Source: Planctomicrobium piriforme | GTDB lineage: Bacteria; Planctomycetota; Planctomycetia; Pirellulales; UBA1268 | Assembly (NCBI GenBank): GCA_945869735.1 | Contig: CAMBPQ010000001.1 | Span: 80,476-144,475 of the forward strand | DNA: 64,000 nt | Direction: 5' to 3' | Shown here: positions 18,400-25,864 of the stretch, piece after piece | Layout of the letters: every line of letters begins with the position of its first letter | Position numbering within the stretch: position 1 is the first letter of the stretch | The notes under the pieces: model-generated | Seen by the model: the letters and a program-made list of their open reading frames with translations, nothing else | Told to the model about the DNA's origin: nothing | Database searches by the model: none | Program-made: the position numbers and the translations under genes

Positions 18400-18411
18400 C
18401 TGCCAATCGAC

Positions 18412-18620
18412 TCTGGTGGCTGGTCCGCGCGAACTCTTGCGCGGCCGGCAAACAGGGAACTCCGGTGCAATTCCGGGACGGCCCCGCCGCTGTGACCAAG
18501 CGATGAGGCCGGCTGTTTCAGGCCATTGCCGGCGACGTTCCCGGGTTCTTCCCCGGAGCGGCCCGGTGAGAAGGCATGCAGCCGGCTGAGTTTGGAAGTC
18601 AGAAGACCTACCAGGTGTCA
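18412..18620 (+). ncRNA. Cobalamin riboswitch
   Basis: The conserved AdoCbl-box core is present in order: CTGGTGGCTGGTCC near the start, AACAGGGAACTCCGGTGCAA at 18451-18470, TTCCGGGACGGCCCCGCCGC at 18471-18490 followed by TGTGACC, a variable GC-rich arm, and the distal GGAAGTCAGAAGACCTACC at 18595-18613. It follows a good promoter and precedes a DUF1559 gene on the same strand. A small CGGCCG hairpin lies at 18657-18674, but no U-tract terminator is seen before the coding region, so control may be translational. The usual downstream targets (BtuB, cobalamin synthesis or B12-independent enzymes) are absent. Confidence 0.92.
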
Positions 18621-18785
18621 TGAGTCTGCCGGACCGCGAGGGCGGAAGGGTGGACACGGCCGAGTGATCGGCCGGTGGTCAGATACTCAGGATCCGCTGC
18701 TGCAAGCTCTCGGTCTTCCGTGGTGGTGCGTGTGCTGAGGCACGCGCCGTCGGCGGGGATCGTGCGCTTGCGGGCCTTCCCGCGC

Positions 18786-19637
18786 ATGAAGAAGCCGCGC
18801 TGTAGCCTTCGTATCCACCGCTCGGACTGCGGGTCGAGTTTTCATCGTCGTGGTTTCAACCTCGTGGAGTTGCTCGTTGTCGTGGGGGTCATCGCGGGCC
18901 TCATCGCGATCCTGCTGCCGGCCGTGCAGGCGGCTCGCGAATCCGCCCGGCGGGTGTCGTGCCTCAACAACCTGCGGCACATCGGTTGCGGTCTGCACGG
19001 CCATCTCCTCGCGCGGCGGACATTCCCCATGGGCTGCACCGAGTGGCGGGCTCCGGGCAAGTCGGGCACCGAGCGGTGCCTGGCGTGGAACGCCCGGATT
19101 CTTCCCTGGCTCGAGCAGGAAGCGGTCGCCGACACGATCGATTTCTCCAAGGCGTTTGATCATCCCGTCAACGCCGCTGCGGCGGCCGTGCCCCTGGCGA
19201 TTTTCCAGTGTGCGTCGGCAGACCGACCCCAAAGCCTCGTCGGCAGCATGGGCCGCAGCGACTACGGCGGCGTGACCGGAGAGCGGATCGTCTCCCCCAA
19301 CAACCCCGAGAAGGGTGTGCTGATCCATGACCGCGGAATCGCGCCACGGGAGGTGGCCGACGGCCTGTCCCGCACGATTCTCGTCGGCGAATGCGCGGCG
19401 GGTAGTTGGTCGGATGGCCAGTGGATCAACGGGAGAAACCTGTTCGATCAGGCGTATGCCGTCAACTGGCCCACCTGGGAGGACGAACTCCGCAGCCGCC
19501 ACCCCGGCGGTGCCCATGCGCTCTTCGGCGATGGCGCCGTCCGACTCATCGCCGACTCGACCGATCCCCGCATCCTCGCTGCCGCCTTCACGAGAGCCGG
19601 CGGCGAGTCACTTCCTACGGCAGGAACCTTCCCATGA
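18786..19637 (+). CDS. DUF1559 prepilin-like protein downstream of cobalamin riboswitch
   Basis: This 283-residue protein starts at the ATG at 18786 with a basic leader, then a type IV prepilin-like cleavage/methylation site and helix at 23-50 ([19 protein letters not shown], then [14 protein letters not shown]). The globular part ends with the H-x9-DG motif ([12 protein letters not shown]). These are the defining parts of the large planctomycete DUF1559 family, exported pseudopilin-like proteins of unknown role. In-frame GTG/ATG alternatives exist upstream because no clear ribosome binding site marks 18786. Its stop overlaps the start of the next gene (ATGA at 19634), so the riboswitch controls at least both genes. 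Confidence 0.88.
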   Translation: MKKPRCSLRIHRSDCGSSFHRRGFNLVELLVVVGVIAGLIAILLPAVQAARESARRVSCLNNLRHIGCGLHGHLLARRTFPMGCTEWRAPGKSGTERCLAWNARILPWLEQEAVADTIDFSKAFDHPVNAAAAAVPLAIFQCASADRPQSLVGSMGRSDYGGVTGERIVSPNNPEKGVLIHDRGIAPREVADGLSRTILVGECAAGSWSDGQWINGRNLFDQAYAVNWPTWEDELRSRHPGGAHALFGDGAVRLIADSTDPRILAAAFTRAGGESLPTAGTFP

Positions 19638-20470
19638 TCAGTCGCCATCCCGCTGTGTTCTTCGCCTTCGTGGCGGTCGTGTGTCTGTCGTCGCCTGGAG
19701 TTCAGGCCACGGTCGTCGATTTTCAGGATCTCACGGTACCCGCCGCCGGGTATTTCGACGGCGACCCCGGCACTCTCACGCCGGGGCAGTCGGTGACCAC
19801 GCCGTGGACTTCCGACGGCGTCGCCTTCTCCAACATCTATGGCATCGATGCCGACTACGGGTTTCCCTACTGGTATGGATTCGCATACTCGAACCAGGCG
19901 ACCGTCATGAGTGGCACGGCGAAGGGTGACTTCGCGGACCAATATCTCTCGCTCCCGGGTGGCGGCTTCGCGTCGAGCACCTATGCCGTCGCCTACGACG
20001 ACGGGGCGACCGTCACGCTACCCGCGCCAGCGACCGTGTCGGGATTTCGGATCGCCAACACGGCCTACACGGGACTCACGCTGCTCAACGGCGACCCCTA
20101 CGGCTTCTCCCTGCCACTGCCGGAGGGCGGCTGGTTTGCCACGACCGCCATCGGCAAACTCGGTGGCACGACCACGGGCTCGGCGACCTTCTACCTTGCC
20201 GACCTCCGCACCGGCACGGTTCCCGGGGTTCTGACCACATGGGCCTGGTTCGACCTTGTCCCGCTGGGCACGGTCGATCGGATCGAGTTCGCGTTCGACG
20301 GCTCCGATAAGGGCGTGTACGGCCTCAATACCCCCGCCTATTTTGCGATGGACAGCCTGACGTTCTCCGCTGTGCCCGAGCCGGCGACGGCCGTCGCTTG
20401 CGGATTGGCGGCGATCGCGTTGGTCGCCAACCGCGCGCATCGTGTTCGGAGCCGTCTGCGCGATGCGTGA
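19634..20470 (+). CDS. DUF4465-like secreted PEP-CTERM protein
   Basis: This 278-residue protein has a signal peptide at 1-25 ([17 protein letters not shown]). The body follows the DUF4465 pattern: [81 protein letters not shown] and [14 protein letters not shown]. The C-terminus is a PEP-CTERM sorting signal: VPEPAT at 247-252, a hydrophobic helix, then an Arg-rich tail. The protein should be exported and held at the surface by an exosortase system. From memory, and not checked, DUF4465-type lipoproteins occur in Bacteroidetes vitamin B12 uptake loci, which would fit the riboswitch upstream. It overlaps both neighbours. Confidence 0.8.
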   Translation: MISRHPAVFFAFVAVVCLSSPGVQATVVDFQDLTVPAAGYFDGDPGTLTPGQSVTTPWTSDGVAFSNIYGIDADYGFPYWYGFAYSNQATVMSGTAKGDFADQYLSLPGGGFASSTYAVAYDDGATVTLPAPATVSGFRIANTAYTGLTLLNGDPYGFSLPLPEGGWFATTAIGKLGGTTTGSATFYLADLRTGTVPGVLTTWAWFDLVPLGTVDRIEFAFDGSDKGVYGLNTPAYFAMDSLTFSAVPEPATAVACGLAAIALVANRAHRVRSRLRDA

Positions 20471-21290
20471 ACGCCATGAACACCCGACGGAGCGGAACCG
20501 GGCGATCGAGCACAACCGTCGCGCCTGGGATCGGCTCGCGAAGGACGGGGCGGCACTCACGCGGCCGGCTACCGACGCGGCCTTCGGCGATCCCCGGAAC
20601 TGGGTCGGCGGTGGCGGCACGGCGATGCGGCCCTGGCTTCCCGAGCGACTCGACGGGCTTGAGGTGCTCTGCCTCGCCGCCGGCGGTGGCAAGCATGGAC
20701 CGCTCTATGCGGCCGCGGGGGCCAGCGTCACCGTCGTCGACATCTCGCCCGCGATGCTCGCGCTCGATCGGGCGGTGTCCCGCGAGCGGCGCATCGATCT
20801 GGCCATCGCCGAAGGCTCGATGGACGACCTCTCGATGTTCGTGACCGGTCGGTTCGACCTCGTGATCCACCCGGTGAGCACCTGCTACCTCCCCGATGTC
20901 GCGGCCGTGTTCCGGGAGGTGGCCCGGGTGACTCGAGCGGGCGGGCTCTATGTGAGCCAGCACAAATCCCCGGTGAGTCTGCAGGCAACGCTCCAGCCGA
21001 ACGCCGACGGCCGCTACGAACTCGAACATCCGCAGCAAGGCGAGACGCCGCTGCCGGCGGCGGCCCCGTCGCGGCTGCGGGAGCCCGGCACGCAGGAGTT
21101 CATTCACTCGTTTTCGGCGTTGTGCGGCGGGATCTGCGCCGCGGGCTTCGTGATCGAAGACGTCGGCGAACCCGACCATGCGCAGCCGGGAGAGGGACTG
21201 GGAACGTTTGCCCATCGGGCGGCATTTCTGCCCCCGTACATCCGCGTCCTGGCCCGAAAAAGGGGGACGGGAGCGATTTTTCTTCGATGA
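20463..21290 (+). CDS. Class I SAM-dependent methyltransferase
   Basis: This 275-residue protein has motif I VLCLAAGGGKHGPLYAA near 66-82, then VTVVDISPAMLALD, an acidic motif III region (FDLVIHPVSTCYLPD), and VARVTRAGGLYVSQHK as the post-motif strand. It is a class I (Rossmann) methyltransferase of unknown substrate. The ATG at 20463 overlaps the PEP-CTERM gene by eight bases, so it belongs to the riboswitch operon. The last ten codons (KRGTGAIFLR) are encoded by one arm of a long inverted repeat at 21256-21343, so the natural C-terminus may have been altered by repeat insertion. Confidence 0.85.
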   Translation: MRERHEHPTERNRAIEHNRRAWDRLAKDGAALTRPATDAAFGDPRNWVGGGGTAMRPWLPERLDGLEVLCLAAGGGKHGPLYAAAGASVTVVDISPAMLALDRAVSRERRIDLAIAEGSMDDLSMFVTGRFDLVIHPVSTCYLPDVAAVFREVARVTRAGGLYVSQHKSPVSLQATLQPNADGRYELEHPQQGETPLPAAAPSRLREPGTQEFIHSFSALCGGICAAGFVIEDVGEPDHAQPGEGLGTFAHRAAFLPPYIRVLARKRGTGAIFLR

Positions 21291-21343
21291 GTGCAATAAT
21301 GAGCGGCGTGGTGTCGTGAAAAATCGCTCCCGTCCCCCTTTTC
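21256..21343. repeat. Long REP-type inverted repeat
   Basis: A 27-base left arm at 21256-21282 (core GGGGGACGGGAGCGATTTTT) and a 26-base right arm at 21318-21343 are inverted copies that differ by one base in length, separated by 35 bases. The left arm encodes the methyltransferase C-terminus, and the right arm ends three bases before the next start codon at 21347. I recall this GGGGACGGGAGCG core as a common planctomycete palindrome linked to REP-associated tyrosine transposases; none is seen in this window. Confidence 0.8.
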
Positions 21344-21346
21344 ACC

Positions 21347-21634
21347 ATGATCTACCTCACGATCCTACTCACCACGAAAGACACGGCCGACGTGCCGAAG
21401 ATTCGCGATCTGCTCGTGCAGGCCATGCACAAGAGTCGTGCCGAGCCCGGCTGCTTGCGGTTCGACGTCTATCACTCCACGGCCGAGCCCCGCCGATTTA
21501 CGCTCGTCGAGCATTGGGCCTCGCAGGAGGCCGTCGAGGCCCACCGGCTTGCCGAGGCCTACACCACGATCTACAAGCCCCAGGTCATGCCGCTGGTCGA
21601 CCGCGAGGGTCATCCCGCGGAGTTCCTCCAATGA
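21347..21634 (+). CDS. Antibiotic biosynthesis monooxygenase (ABM/YgiN-like) protein
   Basis: This 95-residue protein is a single ferredoxin-like ABM domain: an N-terminal strand MIYLTILLTTK, the SRAEPGCLRFDVYHS segment, and FTLVEHWASQEAVEAHRLAE, the conserved E-W and H positions of the family. Members act as small heme- or quinol-type monooxygenases or simply bind ligands. The ATG lies three bases after a long inverted repeat, so it may have its own promoter or depend on readthrough of that hairpin. The glutamine amidotransferase gene follows 49 bp downstream. Confidence 0.85.
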   Translation: MIYLTILLTTKDTADVPKIRDLLVQAMHKSRAEPGCLRFDVYHSTAEPRRFTLVEHWASQEAVEAHRLAEAYTTIYKPQVMPLVDREGHPAEFLQ

Positions 21635-21683
21635 TCGGACGACGGCGGCCGTCCTTGTGGCCGCTGCCTTACGTGCCTCGCCC

Positions 21684-22280
21684 ATGATCCTGATCATCGA
21701 CAACTACGACTCGTTCACCTGGAACCTCGTGCAGCGGTTCGGGGAGATCGCGCCGGGCATCCCGGTCGAGGTGCATCGCAACGACCAGGTCACGGGCGAT
21801 GAGATCGCCGTGAAGGGCCCGAGTCACCTCGTGATCTCGCCGGGTCCCTGCACGCCGGATGAGGCGGGCATCTCCTGTGATGTCGTGCGGCGGTTCGCCG
21901 GACGGATGCCAATCCTCGGGGTCTGCCTCGGCCACCAGTCGATCGGCCAGGTCTTCGGGGGCGTGATCGTGCGGGCGAAACAACTCATGCATGGCAAGGT
22001 CGATCGGATCGAGCACACGGGCAAGGGACTCTTTACGGGCCTCCCCTCGCCGATCGAGGCCACGCGCTACCACAGCCTCGTGATCGACCCGCCCACGCTG
22101 CCCAAGGATTTCGAGGTCGATGCCTGGGCCGCGGCGCCCGACGGCTCCCGCGAGATCATGGCGATCCGCCACAAGACGCTACCCGTGTTTGGCGTGCAGT
22201 TTCATCCCGAGAGTTTTCTCACCCCCACCGGCTACGACCTGCTGCGGACGTTTCTGCGCAGCGGTTCCCCGGCGGTGTGA
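21684..22280 (+). CDS. pabA: Aminodeoxychorismate/anthranilate synthase component II (glutamine amidotransferase)
   Basis: This 198-residue class I amidotransferase has nucleophile Cys81 in GVCLGHQSIGQ, His174 and Glu176 in FHPESF, and the N-terminal MILIIDNYDSFTWNLVQ typical of TrpG/PabA. It releases ammonia from glutamine for component I, feeding folate (PabB) or tryptophan (TrpE) synthesis. No component I gene is in the window, so the pathway cannot be decided; many bacteria share one subunit for both. moeA starts nine bases after its stop, which makes an operon likely. Confidence 0.93.
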   Translation: MILIIDNYDSFTWNLVQRFGEIAPGIPVEVHRNDQVTGDEIAVKGPSHLVISPGPCTPDEAGISCDVVRRFAGRMPILGVCLGHQSIGQVFGGVIVRAKQLMHGKVDRIEHTGKGLFTGLPSPIEATRYHSLVIDPPTLPKDFEVDAWAAAPDGSREIMAIRHKTLPVFGVQFHPESFLTPTGYDLLRTFLRSGSPAV

Positions 22281-22289
22281 CGGGGCGAC

Positions 22290-23564
22290 ATGCTCGATCT
22301 CGACAAAGCGATCGAACTGGTGGAACAGACCGCGGTGCCGTTGCCACCGCGGCGGCAACGGCTGCTCGACGCGGTCGGCCACAGGCTCGCGGCGGCGGTC
22401 GTGTCCGACGTCGATTCGCCCCCCTGGGACCGGGCCATGATGGACGGCTTCGCGGTCCGGTCGAGCGACCTCGCTGGGCGGTCCGGCGGTCCAGTGGAAC
22501 TGGACGTGATCGTCGATCTCGCCGCAGGTGACGTCACCACGCTAGGGATCGGCTGCGGTGCGTGCGCGCGGATCATGACTGGCGCCCCGGTTCCGTCGGG
22601 CGCCGATGCCGTCATCCCGGTGGAGTCGGCGATCGACGGCACCGCCACCGCGCATGCCGGGGGCCGCGTCCGCCTGCATGAGCCGCGATTCCGTCCGGGG
22701 CAGCATGTGGCCCGTCGTGCCGCCGCCTTTCGCGTGGGGCAGGAGATCCTGCCCGCCGGCGTGCTTCTCACGGCGGCGGGTGTCGGCGCGGCGGCTGAAG
22801 CGGGGGCCACGCATGTGCTCGCCACCGCGCGGCCGCGGGTCGCGATCCTCTCGACGGGCAGCGAGCTGGTGTCGCCCGACGTCGTGCCTGCGCACGGCCA
22901 AACCCGCAACTCCAACGGCCCGATGCTCACGGCCGCCGTCGCGTCGCTGGCCGCCGAGCCGATCCCGCTGGGCATCGCCGCCGACAGTCCTGAGGCGATC
23001 CGTGCGGCGGTCGCGCAGGGGCTCGCCGCCGATATCCTGATCCTCTCCGGAGGCGTCTCTGCGGGCGACCTCGATCTCGTTCCCGCGATTTTCGCGGCCT
23101 GCGGCGTCGAGCAGGTGTTTCACAAAGTCAGGCTCAAGCCCGGAAAGCCCGTGTGGTTCGGCCGTCTCGACCGAGGGCCCGGGCAAGCGGGCACGCTCGT
23201 CTTCGGGCTCCCGGGAAATCCCGCCAGCAGCCTCGTGTGCTTCGAGCTCTTCGTGCGCCCCGCGGTGGCGATCCTCGCGGGCCGGCCGCGGGACGCATGG
23301 CACCTGCCGCGGTACCGCGGCGTGCTGACCGTGCCGGCAAAGGCCGCGGCCGATCGACCCGTCTACCTGCCGTGCCGGATCGTGCGGTCCGGCGGTCGGC
23401 TCGACGTGACGCCCCTGCCGTGGACGGGCTCGTCCGATCTTGTTGGCCTCGCCACGGCCGACGGCCTGCTCGTGCTGCCGGCCGGCGGCACGGCCGACGC
23501 GGGCTGCGGCGTCGACGTGCTGCTCCTGGAGGGGGCCGGCCGCACCACGCCCTCCATGCCATGA
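22290..23564 (+). CDS. moeA: Molybdopterin molybdotransferase MoeA
   Basis: This 424-residue enzyme inserts molybdate into adenylylated molybdopterin in the last step of molybdenum cofactor synthesis. It shows all MoeA regions in order: SPPWDRAMMDGFAVRSSDL, IMTGAPVPSGADAVIPVE, RPRVAILSTGSELV, the MPT-binding ILSGGVSAGDLDLVP (usually GGVSxGxxD), KVRLKPGKPVWFG and FGLPGNPASSLVCFELFVRP, followed by the beta-barrel C-terminal domain. It overlaps the following sulfotransferase gene by four bases (ATGA). No other moa/moe genes lie nearby. Confidence 0.96.
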   Translation: MLDLDKAIELVEQTAVPLPPRRQRLLDAVGHRLAAAVVSDVDSPPWDRAMMDGFAVRSSDLAGRSGGPVELDVIVDLAAGDVTTLGIGCGACARIMTGAPVPSGADAVIPVESAIDGTATAHAGGRVRLHEPRFRPGQHVARRAAAFRVGQEILPAGVLLTAAGVGAAAEAGATHVLATARPRVAILSTGSELVSPDVVPAHGQTRNSNGPMLTAAVASLAAEPIPLGIAADSPEAIRAAVAQGLAADILILSGGVSAGDLDLVPAIFAACGVEQVFHKVRLKPGKPVWFGRLDRGPGQAGTLVFGLPGNPASSLVCFELFVRPAVAILAGRPRDAWHLPRYRGVLTVPAKAAADRPVYLPCRIVRSGGRLDVTPLPWTGSSDLVGLATADGLLVLPAGGTADAGCGVDVLLLEGAGRTTPSMP

Positions 23565-24283
23565 CGCCGCCACCCTCCGGCACGATCGTCGCCTCGTTCC
23601 CCAAGGCGGGAAGCACGTGGGTGAGGTTCATCATCGGTAACCTCTTCAACGCACTGCATGCCGAGGTGGAAGCGGTCGACTTCCATAACGTCCACGGGAT
23701 TGTTCCGGAGATCGGTCGCTCCGACGACCGGCGGCTGTTTCTCGGCATGCCGGCGGTCTGGAAGACTCACGACGAGTGGCGGAAGGGATTCGACCGCGTC
23801 ATCCTCGTGGTGCGGAACCCCTGGGACACCCTTTTTTCCTATCATCAGTACATCAACGGTAAGTTGGAAAAGCCCACGACGCTCGAGAGCCTGATCACTA
23901 GCGACAAGCGTGGTGCCGCGGCGGTCGTGCACCACGCGGCGTCGTATCTCAGCCGCTGCCCCGAACTCCTCGTGCTGACCTACGAGGCGCTGCATGCCAG
24001 CCCGCGGGAGGAGGTGGCGCGACTGGCTAGCTTTCTGGGGCTCGAACCGACCGCAGACCAACTCCGCGCGGCGATCGATGCCTCGTCGTTCAATCGGATG
24101 CTCAGCAGTGAGGTCGAGAAGGGCCGCAAGTACGGCGGCAGTGGCTTCCGCTTCATGCGGCAGGGGGCCGTCGGTGCGGGCTTCGCCGCGATCTCGGCTG
24201 ATCCCACGCTCGACCGCCACGTCCGCCGTGAGCTAGCCAAGTGCCCGCCCCTCCACGAACGCTACGGTGAGTTCCACACCTGA
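23561..24283 (+). CDS. Sulfotransferase domain protein
   Basis: This 240-residue protein has the 5'-phosphosulfate loop ASFPKAGSTWVRF at 11-23 and a 3'-phosphate region VVRNPWDTLFSYHQYINGK, with later EALHASPREEVARLASFLGL and a family-typical C-terminal KGRKYGGSGFRF. It should transfer sulfate from PAPS to a hydroxyl group of a glycan or small molecule. The APS kinase encoded at 62136 could supply PAPS. The start codon is inside the moeA stop (ATGA), so the two are co-translated, though a shared pathway is not obvious. Confidence 0.9.
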   Translation: MTPPPSGTIVASFPKAGSTWVRFIIGNLFNALHAEVEAVDFHNVHGIVPEIGRSDDRRLFLGMPAVWKTHDEWRKGFDRVILVVRNPWDTLFSYHQYINGKLEKPTTLESLITSDKRGAAAVVHHAASYLSRCPELLVLTYEALHASPREEVARLASFLGLEPTADQLRAAIDASSFNRMLSSEVEKGRKYGGSGFRFMRQGAVGAGFAAISADPTLDRHVRRELAKCPPLHERYGEFHT

Positions 24284-24430
24284 CCGCGCTTCGGCACCCA
24301 GATGAGGCTCGCCGCGCCCTCACCTTTTCTGATCTGGAATGACACGAGGGGTCGGGGTTGCCCCTGCCGTGGAGCCGGGCTTTCAAGGCCCCCAGAGTAG
24401 CTTTTTACCTTCCAAAAGCCGAGATAATCC

Positions 24431-24447
24431 AGTGGGCATTTCCCACT
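24431..24447 (+). promoter_or_regulatory. Candidate operator of the antitoxin gene
   Basis: AGTGGG-CATTT-CCCACT is a perfect 6-bp inverted repeat ending 31 bases before the antitoxin ATG. That position suits autorepression by a toxin-antitoxin complex. It is a candidate only. Confidence 0.35.
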
Positions 24448-24478
24448 CGCCCACCTTTGGCGTAGCAGCGAAAGATCT

Positions 24479-24727
24479 ATGACCACGAAAACCACTGACC
24501 GTAAGGGCCGGCTCACGCTCGGGGAGCGGTTTGCCAATCGCACGGTGATCGTCGAAGAGATCGACGACACCGCGGTGCGAATCACGCTGGCACGGGTCGT
24601 GCCCGAGCGGGAGATGTGGCTCCAAGAGAATCGGGCGGCGGCAGCCGCCGTCAGTCGCGGCCTCGTTGAGGCCCGCGCCGGAAAGCTCTCATCCGTCGGA
24701 CCCGACCTGGCGGCCGACGCGGCGTGA
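24479..24727 (+). CDS. AbrB/MazE-like antitoxin of a broken toxin-antitoxin pair
   Basis: This 82-residue protein has an N-terminal half (KGRLTLGERFANRTVIVEEI) that resembles swapped-hairpin or other small DNA-binding antitoxin domains; the helical C-terminal half (MWLQENRAAAAAVSRGLVEA) would bind the toxin. It is followed directly, in another frame, by the remnant of a RelE/ParE-like toxin whose N-terminus is missing, so the antitoxin is probably a relic without a working partner. An inverted repeat at 24431 could be its operator. Confidence 0.65.
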   Translation: MTTKTTDRKGRLTLGERFANRTVIVEEIDDTAVRITLARVVPEREMWLQENRAAAAAVSRGLVEARAGKLSSVGPDLAADAA

Positions 24728-24882
24728 AGGCCTTTTCAAGCAAGTGCACAAACGCGTGTCACTGCTCGCCGAAAACCCCCGGCACCCGGGCCTCCACACG
24801 CACGAGCACCATTCCCTCGTGCACCCCTTCAATTCGCAGGAGAAGGTCTTCGAGTCCTACGTCCAAAACAGGAGTCCGGGTG
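24726..24882 (+). pseudogene. Remnant of RelE/ParE-like toxin
   Basis: One frame reads FKQVHKRVSLLAENPRHPG, then THEHHSLVHPFNSQEKVFES and YVQNRSPG, which matches the middle of a RelE-superfamily toxin often found beside this kind of antitoxin. The N-terminal 20-30 residues are missing and the reading is cut right after the SPG turn, where a transposase fragment begins. It is a truncated, inactive toxin gene. Confidence 0.6.
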
Positions 24883-25110
24883 CGGCTCCCGCGGCCATGA
24901 CTTTCTGGTGGCCTTCTCATGCAAGGACCGTAGTGGCTGCCCCTCGGGCAACGGCCGCCGTATGGCCCAGACCGCTGCCCGCCTGGTGGATCATGTCATT
25001 CCACCGGTCCCCGTCCGACAGTCAGTGATCTCCGTACCGAAGCGACAGCGGTGGTTCCTCAGTGAGCGAGCCGAAGCCATCGCCGCTCTTGCGGTCTTGC
25101 GGGAGGCAGA
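24883..25110 (+). mobile_element. Fragment of an IS91-type transposase
   Basis: The frame reads CGSRGHDFLVAFSCKDRSGC, PSGNGRRMAQTAARLVDHV and PPVPVRQSVISVPKRQRWFL. This is the zinc-binding N-terminus and first block of an IS91-family (Y2 rolling-circle) transposase; some metal-ligand Cys positions are already altered. Only about 75 codons remain and the HUH catalytic part is missing. It abuts the truncated toxin, which suggests that insertion and later deletion broke the locus. The 135 bp to 25245 hold nothing recognisable. Confidence 0.7.
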
Positions 25111-25245
25111 AAAGCGTTCCCACGACACCTCCCGCATCGTGTGGGCCAAGCAGCGACCAGCCGGCGGTGCAGCGAAGGGCTCTGGACTGCAACCCATCGA
25201 CCACTCGTCACCGGTCAAACGCTTGCGGAAGTGCTGTTGACCGTC

Positions 25246-25683
25246 CTATCCCTCGGTGGCACGGTCGACCGCGAAGGCCTTCATTTTACGGAGGGTTTCG
25301 CTACTGACATGGTGCTCGAGGCCTTCGGCATCCAGGGCAGCCGTTTTCTCACTGACGCCCAAGGCCCGGAGGAATTCGAGCACAATCCTGTGCCGATCCC
25401 GTGAGTGCAGGGCCAGGCGAGATCCAGACGCGGTGAGGTGAACGGGACCATACGGATGGGCCTCGACAAAACCATCGCGCTTGAGCCTGGCGATGGCACG
25501 ATTCACAGAGACATGGCTCACGGCGAATCGTTCCGCCAAATCCGTGACGCGGCAGAAGCCCGTTCGCTCGACAATCTCCGCGATCGCCTCGACATAGTCC
25601 TCAGCAAGCTCCGATGCGTGGTCGCGACGCGTCCGCAGGTGCTCGTTGTCGGCCTGGCGGCGAGAAGGCGAACGGGATGGCAT
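25246..25683 (-). CDS. mntR: Manganese-dependent transcriptional regulator MntR
   Basis: This 145-residue DtxR-family repressor has the winged helix at 25-85 (HASELAEDYVEAIAEIVER, VTDLAERFAVSHVSVNRAIA, LKRDGFVEAHPYGPVHLTA) and a dimerisation and metal-site helix pair (RHRIVLEFLRALGVSEKTAA, DAEGLEHHVSSETL). With Mn(II) bound, such proteins repress manganese importers or activate exporters. No Mn transporter gene is adjacent. The 180-bp upstream gap, shared with the DUF1559 gene on the other strand, holds a TAGGCTA word and a palindrome that could be its target. Confidence 0.92.
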   Translation of the reverse strand: MPSRSPSRRQADNEHLRTRRDHASELAEDYVEAIAEIVERTGFCRVTDLAERFAVSHVSVNRAIARLKRDGFVEAHPYGPVHLTASGSRLALHSRDRHRIVLEFLRALGVSEKTAALDAEGLEHHVSSETLRKMKAFAVDRATEG

Positions 25684-25746
25684 GGCTTGTCGAATGCTGG
25701 AAAGGGTCGCGAACCCACCGCTCAGTTTATCGACAGCCTGTCTCGG

Positions 25747-25774
25747 TTGACAACGATGTATTCTAGGCTACGAT
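25747..25774 (+). promoter_or_regulatory. Sigma-70-like promoter before the second DUF1559 gene
   Basis: TTGACA at 25747-25752, 16 bases, TACGAT at 25769-25774. It points toward the DUF1559 gene at 25865 and has the same spacing as the promoter of the riboswitch locus at 18372. A TAGGCTA word inside it may be a half-site for a DtxR-type regulator. Confidence 0.5.
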
Positions 25775-25786
25775 CCCGTCAGGAGA

Positions 25787-25802
25787 TGTAGCGTAAGCTA
25801 CA
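25787..25802. promoter_or_regulatory. Palindrome between mntR and DUF1559 gene
   Basis: TGTAGC-GTAA-GCTACA is a perfect 6-bp inverted repeat 13 bases after the -10 box at 25769, a good operator position for the plus-strand gene. MntR or another dimeric regulator could bind it. Confidence 0.35.
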
Positions 25803-25864
25803 AGTCTGTGGGCCGCAGGCGGCGAAGAACGCACGGTCTGGAGAAGATCCGAGAGGGACCACCG

